Origin: Kribbella caucasensis
Lineage (GTDB): Bacteria > Actinomycetota > Actinomycetes > Propionibacteriales > Kribbellaceae
Direction: 5' to 3'
Assembly (NCBI RefSeq): GCF_004361855.1
Contig: NZ_SNWQ01000008.1
Coordinates: 1-64,000 of the forward strand
Length of the DNA stretch: 64,000 bases
The notes below the pieces were generated by a model. That model was not told the DNA's origin and ran no database searches. It was given only the letters and a program-made list of their open reading frames with translations. This document shows, one piece after another, positions 59,358 to 64,000 of this stretch (positions are counted from its first letter, which is position 1; each line of letters starts with the position of its first letter). The position numbers were made by a program, and so were the translations under genes.

Positions 59358-61493
59358 ATGGCAGACAAGACGAATACTTCCCAGGGCGCAGGTGTGGCTC
59401 CCACCGCGGAGTCCCCGGCCGCCATCCGTAACGTGGTGCTCGTCGGGCCGTCGGGTGCCGGCAAGACCACCCTCGTCGAGGCCCTGCTGGTGACCTCCGG
59501 TGTGCTCTCCAGACCTGGCACCGTCGTGGACGGCACGACGGTGTGCGATTTCGACGACGCCGAGATCCGGCAGCAGCGTTCGGTCGGGCTGTCGCTCGCC
59601 TCGCTGCCGCACGACGGGATCAAGGTCAACCTGATCGACACCCCCGGGTACGCCGACTTCGTGGGCGAACTCCGGGCCGGCCTGCGAGCCGCGGACTGCG
59701 CGCTGTTCGTGTTCCCCGCGAACGAGGGCGTGGACGAGCCGACCAAGGCGCTCTGGCAGGAGTGCGATCAGGTCGGAATGCCGCGCGCCGTCGTGATCAC
59801 CAAACTCGACCACGCCCGCGCCAACTTCGACGCCGCCCTCTCCTCCGCCCAGAACGCGTTCGGCGACAAGGTCCTGCCGCTGTACTTCCCGGCCGGCGAC
59901 GGCGTCATCGGGCTGCTCTCCCAGACCCACTACGAGTACGCCGACGGCAAGCGGACCACGCACGCCCCCGACCCGCAGTACGCCGATCGGATCGAAGACC
60001 TGCGGGGCAGCCTGATCGAGGGGATCATCGAGGAGTCCGAGGACGAGTCGCTGATGGAGCGGTATCTCGGCGGCGAGGAGATCGACCAGGGCGTGCTGAT
60101 CGAGGATCTGGAGCAGGCGGTCGCGCGCGGCTCGTTCTTCCCGGTGATCCCGGTCTGCAGCGGTACCGGCGTCGGCACCCTCGAGCTGCTCGAGGTCGCG
60201 ACCAGTGGGTTCCCCGCTCCCCCGGAACACCAGCTGCCGGAGGTGTTCACTCCGCACGGCGTACCGAAGGGCAAGCTCGACGGTGACCCCAAGGGTCCGC
60301 TGCTCGCCGAGGTGGTGAAGACGACGTCCGACCCGTATGTCGGCAGGGTCAGCCTGGTCCGGGTGTTCTCCGGCACCATCAGGCCCGACACGACGGTTCA
60401 CGTGTCGGGCCATTTCACGTCCTTCTTCGGTGCGAGCAACACGCACGCCGATCACGACGAGGACGAACGGATCGGCACCTTGTCGTTCCCGCTCGGCAAG
60501 GTCCAGCGGCCGGCGCCGGAGGTGATCGCGGGCGACCTGTGCGCGATCGGCCGGCTGACCCGCGCGGAGACCGGGGACACGCTCTCCGACAAGTCCGATC
60601 CGCTGCTGCTCAGACCGTGGACGATGCCCGAGCCGTTGCTGCCGGTGGCCGTACAGGCGCACGCGAAGACCGATGAGGACAAGTTGTCGGGCGGGCTGCA
60701 GCGGCTGGCGGCGGAGGATCCGACGCTGCGGATCGAACAGAATCCCGAGACCCATCAGATCGTGCTCTGGTGCATGGGCGAGGCGCACTCCGATGTGGTC
60801 CTCGACGCTCTGGCCAACCGGTACGGCGTGACGGTGGACACCGTCGAACTCCGGGTCCCGCTGCGGGAGACGTTCGGCGGCAAGGCGAAGGGACACGGCC
60901 GGCATGTGAAGCAGTCGGGCGGACATGGCCAGTACGCCGTGTGCGATATCGAGGTGGAACCGCTGCCGGAGGGGTCCGAGTTCGAGTTCGTCGACAAGGT
61001 GGTCGGCGGGGCGGTGCCGCGGCAGTTCATCCCGAGTGTGGAGAAGGGCGTCCGGGCGCAGATGGAGAGAGGCGTCGGCGCGGGGTACCCGGTGGTCAAC
61101 ATCCGGGTCACCTTGCTCGACGGGAAGGCGCACAGCGTCGACTCGTCGGACATGGCGTTCCAGATGGCCGGTGGGCTGGCGCTCCGGGAGGCGGCGAACG
61201 CGACGAAGGTGAATTTGCTCGAGCCGGTGGATCTGGTCTCGGTCCTGGTACCGGACGAGCTGGTCGGCACGGTGATGAGCGACCTGTCCGGGCGACGGGG
61301 ACGCCTGCTCGGGACGGACAAGGTGGGCGACGACCGCACCCTGGTGAAGGCCGAGGTACCGCAGGTGGAGATCACCCGCTACGCCATCGACCTGCGGTCC
61401 CTCTCCCACGGCTCGGCCTCGTTCACCCGCAGCTTCTCCCGCTACGAATCCATGCCCGACTCGGCTGCCGCAAAGGTCAAATCCAAGTCCTGA
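59358..61493 (+). CDS. Elongation factor G-like GTPase (EF-G2 type)
   Basis: A 711-residue translational GTPase. G1 is GPSGAGKTTLVEAL, G3 DTPGYADF and G4 TKLDHA (NKxD variant). Domains II-V follow, with LETFGGKAK-type LRETFGGKAKGHGRHVKQSG in domain IV and SLSHGSASFTRSFSRYE at the end. The switch-I RGITI motif of true EF-G is replaced by QQRSVGLSLAS. In mycobacteria the EF-G2/FusA2 type does not support normal translocation; its role is unclear. A strong AGGAGGAA site precedes ATG 59358. The inverted repeat CCACCACTCA/TGAGTGGTGG lies in its leader (59168-59255). Confidence 0.9.
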   Translation: MADKTNTSQGAGVAPTAESPAAIRNVVLVGPSGAGKTTLVEALLVTSGVLSRPGTVVDGTTVCDFDDAEIRQQRSVGLSLASLPHDGIKVNLIDTPGYADFVGELRAGLRAADCALFVFPANEGVDEPTKALWQECDQVGMPRAVVITKLDHARANFDAALSSAQNAFGDKVLPLYFPAGDGVIGLLSQTHYEYADGKRTTHAPDPQYADRIEDLRGSLIEGIIEESEDESLMERYLGGEEIDQGVLIEDLEQAVARGSFFPVIPVCSGTGVGTLELLEVATSGFPAPPEHQLPEVFTPHGVPKGKLDGDPKGPLLAEVVKTTSDPYVGRVSLVRVFSGTIRPDTTVHVSGHFTSFFGASNTHADHDEDERIGTLSFPLGKVQRPAPEVIAGDLCAIGRLTRAETGDTLSDKSDPLLLRPWTMPEPLLPVAVQAHAKTDEDKLSGGLQRLAAEDPTLRIEQNPETHQIVLWCMGEAHSDVVLDALANRYGVTVDTVELRVPLRETFGGKAKGHGRHVKQSGGHGQYAVCDIEVEPLPEGSEFEFVDKVVGGAVPRQFIPSVEKGVRAQMERGVGAGYPVVNIRVTLLDGKAHSVDSSDMAFQMAGGLALREAANATKVNLLEPVDLVSVLVPDELVGTVMSDLSGRRGRLLGTDKVGDDRTLVKAEVPQVEITRYAIDLRSLSHGSASFTRSFSRYESMPDSAAAKVKSKS

Positions 61494-62738
61494 TCAGGAC
61501 AGCCGGCGGCGGACGTCTTTTGAACGGAGGTAGGCGGCGACGTCGTCGTAGCGCTCGGTCTGGTTGGCGAACTCGATGTACGAGCGGACCCGGTGCAGCC
61601 AGTCCAGCGTGGACGGCTTCACCGTGGGCAGCGCCTTCTCCAGGTGCAGCATGGAGAGCGGCGGCTCGCCACCGGTCGTTAGCGCCTCGTCGATCACCGC
61701 GTCGACGCCGCGTTCCACCAGTGCACGCAGGTCGGCGCCACTGAACATCGGCGTCTGGTTCGCCAACGCCTTGAGGTCCAGCCCGCCTGCCGGGACGTCC
61801 TTCAGCAGCACCGACAGGATGTCCGCCCGGGCCGGTTCATCGGGCGGCGGCACGAAGATCACCCGGTCGAACCGCCCCGGCCGGAGCATCGCCTCATCCA
61901 CGTCCCACGGCGCATTGGTTGCCGCGAGCACCAACAGGCCGTCGTTCTCCGAGCCGATCGCGTCCAGCTCTTGCAGCAGGACATCGACCAGCCGCCGCGC
62001 CTCGGAACCACCGTGCTTGTGCCGCGCGAAGGCGAGCGCGTCGAGCTCGTCGACAAACAGGACGCATGGCGAGTTCGCCCGGGCCCGCTCGAACGCGGCG
62101 TGCAGGTTGCGCTCCGAGACACCGAGGTACGGGTCCATCACGTCCTCGATCCGGACGTTCACGAACGGCAGCCCGCACTCCCCCGCGGTCGCCCTGGCCA
62201 GCAGGGTCTTCCCGCACCCCGGCGGACCGTAGAGCATCACGCCGCCGCCGGACTTGCGGCCGTACTTCTGGTACAGCTCCGGCCGGCTCAGCGGCAGGAT
62301 CACCATCCGGTGGATCACCCGCTTGATCTCGTCCATCCCGCCGACCTGGTCGAAGGTGGTCGTCTCCTTCGGCGTATCGCCGACGAACGGCTCGCCCTCG
62401 ACCGGCCCGACCTTCACCTTCACGCCGCTGCGCGCGCTGATCATCTCGTCGACCAGCTGCTGCAGCCGCCCGGTCCCCTCCACTACTCCGGCCTGCCGCG
62501 CGGCCTCCAGACAACTCCGCAGCAACGCGAGCCGGCCGTTCGCGGCCGCCAGTTCGCCGACCGCGACCAGCTGATCGTCCGGGAGCCCTTGCTGATCGAG
62601 GAGTACGACGTACTGGTCGAGCGCCGGCTCGGTCTCGCCGGCGGCGACCAGGGTCTCGGCGAGGACGAGCCGGAGCAGGACGTCGTCCGGGTTCGCCTCG
62701 ACCGCTTTGCGCAGCGCGGAGATCCGGTCGTTCGTCAT
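61494..62738 (-). CDS. AAA ATPase with N-terminal TPR-like repeats
   Basis: A 414-residue protein. The first about 95 residues are tetratricopeptide-like helices (ISALRKAVEANPDDVLLRLV). The AAA module has Walker A YGPPGCGKTLLARATA (about residue 184), Walker B CVLFVDELDALAF, sensor 1 LVLAATNAPWDVDEA and arginine finger region LRPGRFDRVIF. A lid and C-terminal helical domain follow. Probably a hexameric remodelling ATPase; target unknown. Its ATG overlaps the stop of the upstream TPR gene. Confidence 0.9.
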   Translation of the reverse strand: MTNDRISALRKAVEANPDDVLLRLVLAETLVAAGETEPALDQYVVLLDQQGLPDDQLVAVGELAAANGRLALLRSCLEAARQAGVVEGTGRLQQLVDEMISARSGVKVKVGPVEGEPFVGDTPKETTTFDQVGGMDEIKRVIHRMVILPLSRPELYQKYGRKSGGGVMLYGPPGCGKTLLARATAGECGLPFVNVRIEDVMDPYLGVSERNLHAAFERARANSPCVLFVDELDALAFARHKHGGSEARRLVDVLLQELDAIGSENDGLLVLAATNAPWDVDEAMLRPGRFDRVIFVPPPDEPARADILSVLLKDVPAGGLDLKALANQTPMFSGADLRALVERGVDAVIDEALTTGGEPPLSMLHLEKALPTVKPSTLDWLHRVRSYIEFANQTERYDDVAAYLRSKDVRRRLS

Positions 62739-63628
62739 GAGCCCCACTTCCGGTTGATCCAGCGGCGCAGCAACGGCGGCGCCACCCACGAGTACACGCA
62801 GAACGCGAACCAGCTGATCGCCGCCAGTGCGGCCAGCGGCGCCAGACCTGCGAGGCGCAGCCCGTAGATCACCGCGACCGCACCCACCCAGATCACCAGC
62901 GGGTTGAACCGCTGGAACGGTCGGAGCGGACGCATCAGCGGGTGGTTCGCCAGCCGGGCCTCCCGGGCCGCCTGACGAAGATCCGGATCGCCCGGGTTCG
63001 CGGCCGCGGCCGACGCGAGTGACTGGTAGCCGGCCCGTGAGTCGCCGGTGAGCATGGAAGCCGTACCGTGCAACGCTCGTGCGCCCGGATCCTCGGGATC
63101 TACCGAGAGCGCCTTCTCTGAGTGCCGGTGCATGTCCTTGTCCTTGCCCAGGGCAAACGCGACCTGGGCCCGGGCCGCGGCGACAGCAGCACTCTCGGGA
63201 GCTTGGGAGGCGGCCCGCTCGACCAAGGCGCTGGCCTTCTCGGCCTGGCCGGCGGTAAGGCAGACGAGGGCGTAGCCGATCAGCAGATCAGGTTCGTTCG
63301 GATCGAGGCTCAGACCTTGCAGGTACGCCGACTCGGCCTCCGAGAGCCGGCCTTCCGCACGGAGCGCCGAACCGAGAACCTGCAGCAGCAGGAGAAACGG
63401 TCCGTGGCGCGACAGCCCGTCCCGTAGTACGTCGATCGCCTCGGCGTGGCGGTCGAGCGTGTGCAACGCCGCGCCCCGGAAGAGGTAGGCGCGGACGTCG
63501 AGAGCGGCATCGCCGATGAGGCTATCGAGCTCGGAGAGGGTGCGGTCGGGGTGGCCGATCTGGAGCCAGTGACCGGCCAGCTGCAGCCTGGTCTCGGTCG
63601 GGTCGTTCACCGCGCCCGGTTCGGTCAC
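62735..63628 (-). CDS. TPR-repeat membrane protein
   Basis: A 297-residue protein. About five TPR-like units (LAGHWLQIGHPDRTLSELDS, YLQGLSLDPNEPDLLIGYAL, EKALSVDPEDPGARALHGTA) span residues 10-225. Two transmembrane helices near the C-terminus are LVIWVGAVAVIYGLRLAGLA and AALAAISWFAFCVYSW. GTG 63628 overlaps the stop of the upstream gene (GTGA). Together with the AAA ATPase and the next membrane protein it forms a tightly coupled three-gene operon. Confidence 0.85.
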   Translation of the reverse strand: MTEPGAVNDPTETRLQLAGHWLQIGHPDRTLSELDSLIGDAALDVRAYLFRGAALHTLDRHAEAIDVLRDGLSRHGPFLLLLQVLGSALRAEGRLSEAESAYLQGLSLDPNEPDLLIGYALVCLTAGQAEKASALVERAASQAPESAAVAAARAQVAFALGKDKDMHRHSEKALSVDPEDPGARALHGTASMLTGDSRAGYQSLASAAAANPGDPDLRQAAREARLANHPLMRPLRPFQRFNPLVIWVGAVAVIYGLRLAGLAPLAALAAISWFAFCVYSWVAPPLLRRWINRKWGS

Positions 63629-64000
63629 AGGGTCACCGCCACGATCGCGAGCAGGACCGCCTCCAGTACGCCGCCACCGATGACCGCCGCGATCCCGGGA
63701 CCCCAGAGCGACCCGTAGTCGACACCGCGGAGCTGGAACGCGCGGTCCATCGGCTGCTGGATCCGGAGCAGGATCAGGCAGCACACCACCGCGACCACCC
63801 GGATCGCGATTCGCAGGCCGGAGGAGGTGCTGTCAGCCGTGAGGACGGTGATGACCACGGCCGCCGCGATCAGGCCGAGACCACCGACGAGGAGGATGAG
63901 GCGACGCTTGGCCTGGTCGACCCCGAGTCGCCTGGCGTTGAAGAACGCGATCACCGTCACCGCGATCACACCGCCGAAGAACGCGACGTACGTCTGCGAC
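63625..64000 (-). CDS. Membrane protein, partial (5' end outside the window)
   Basis: C-terminal 124 residues of an integral membrane protein. Hydrophobic segments are VAFFGGVIAVTVIAFFNARR, LILLVGGLGLIAAAVVITVL, IRVVAVVCCLILLRI and IAAVIGGGVLEAVLLAIVAV. The frame stays open to the window edge, so the internal GTG at 63969 need not be the start. First gene seen of the AAA/TPR operon. No family recognised. Confidence 0.75.
   Translation of the reverse strand, partial: SQTYVAFFGGVIAVTVIAFFNARRLGVDQAKRRLILLVGGLGLIAAAVVITVLTADSTSSGLRIAIRVVAVVCCLILLRIQQPMDRAFQLRGVDYGSLWGPGIAAVIGGGVLEAVLLAIVAVTL

Noticed and set aside
1..64000. tRNA, tmRNA or rRNA genes
   Set aside because: I looked for CCA-adjacent cloverleaf-like stretches and rRNA landmarks and found none I could support by eye; a covariance-model scan would be decisive.

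Overview
The window is high-GC actinobacterial DNA. GTG and TTG starts, 4-bp start/stop overlaps, an IdeR/DmdR-type iron box, a PGPGW membrane protein, an EF-G2-type GTPase and abundant sugar-catabolic genes suggest a soil actinomycete of the Nocardioidaceae/Kribbellaceae kind, possibly Kribbella. That placement is inference from gene content; no rRNA or other taxonomic marker is present.

1-10 kb is an accessory, decaying zone. The 3' part of a group II intron sits inside an IS3-type transposase. It is followed by a gene fragment, a frameshifted tyrosine recombinase, a frameshifted DUF4304 gene, a YCII remnant, two complementary deletion forms of one RibD-C/dihydrofolate-reductase-like gene, small hypotheticals, a thioredoxin-fold protein, a PP2C phosphatase and a glyoxalase-fold protein.

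10-46 kb is mostly intact chromosome. It holds an S51 peptidase and lpdA. A secreted envelope enzyme carries three peptidase domains. A FAD monooxygenase is divergent from a TetR gene. A rhamnoside module has an AraC regulator, a GH78 rhamnosidase and an ABC sugar importer. Next come a GDPD and an MFS exporter, then a threonyl-tRNA synthetase paralogue lacking the editing domain, preceded by a Thr-codon leader peptide and a terminator (a classical attenuator). A MocR regulator is divergent from a five-gene amidase/ABC operon. The rest of this stretch holds tesB, DoxX, PAC2, a hydroxyacid dehydrogenase/DUF2264 pair behind a LacI-type operator, a ferritin behind an iron box, DUF2207, and a tyrosine recombinase.

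46,495-56,126 is the most interesting part: a 9.6-kb Tn3-family transposon with matching 39-bp terminal inverted repeats and a perfect 5-bp target duplication (GTCTA). It carries a TnpI-like tyrosine recombinase with a repeat cluster resembling a resolution site. Its cargo is two Hsp20 chaperones, a membrane fatty-acid desaturase, a LapA-like protein, two more small membrane proteins and three small unknown proteins. The transposase gene is broken by several frameshifts. A 221-bp internal duplication of the tnpA 3' end and an internal inverted-repeat remnant show stepwise assembly. The cargo reads as a mobile protein- and membrane-homeostasis island, similar in idea to the Hsp20-bearing stress islands of proteobacteria but with different partners.

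56-64 kb returns to chromosome: an AraC/phytanoyl-CoA-dioxygenase-like pair, a zinc-finger coiled-coil protein with an AT-rich palindromic leader, an EF-G paralogue, and an AAA-ATPase/TPR/membrane-protein operon that runs off the end.
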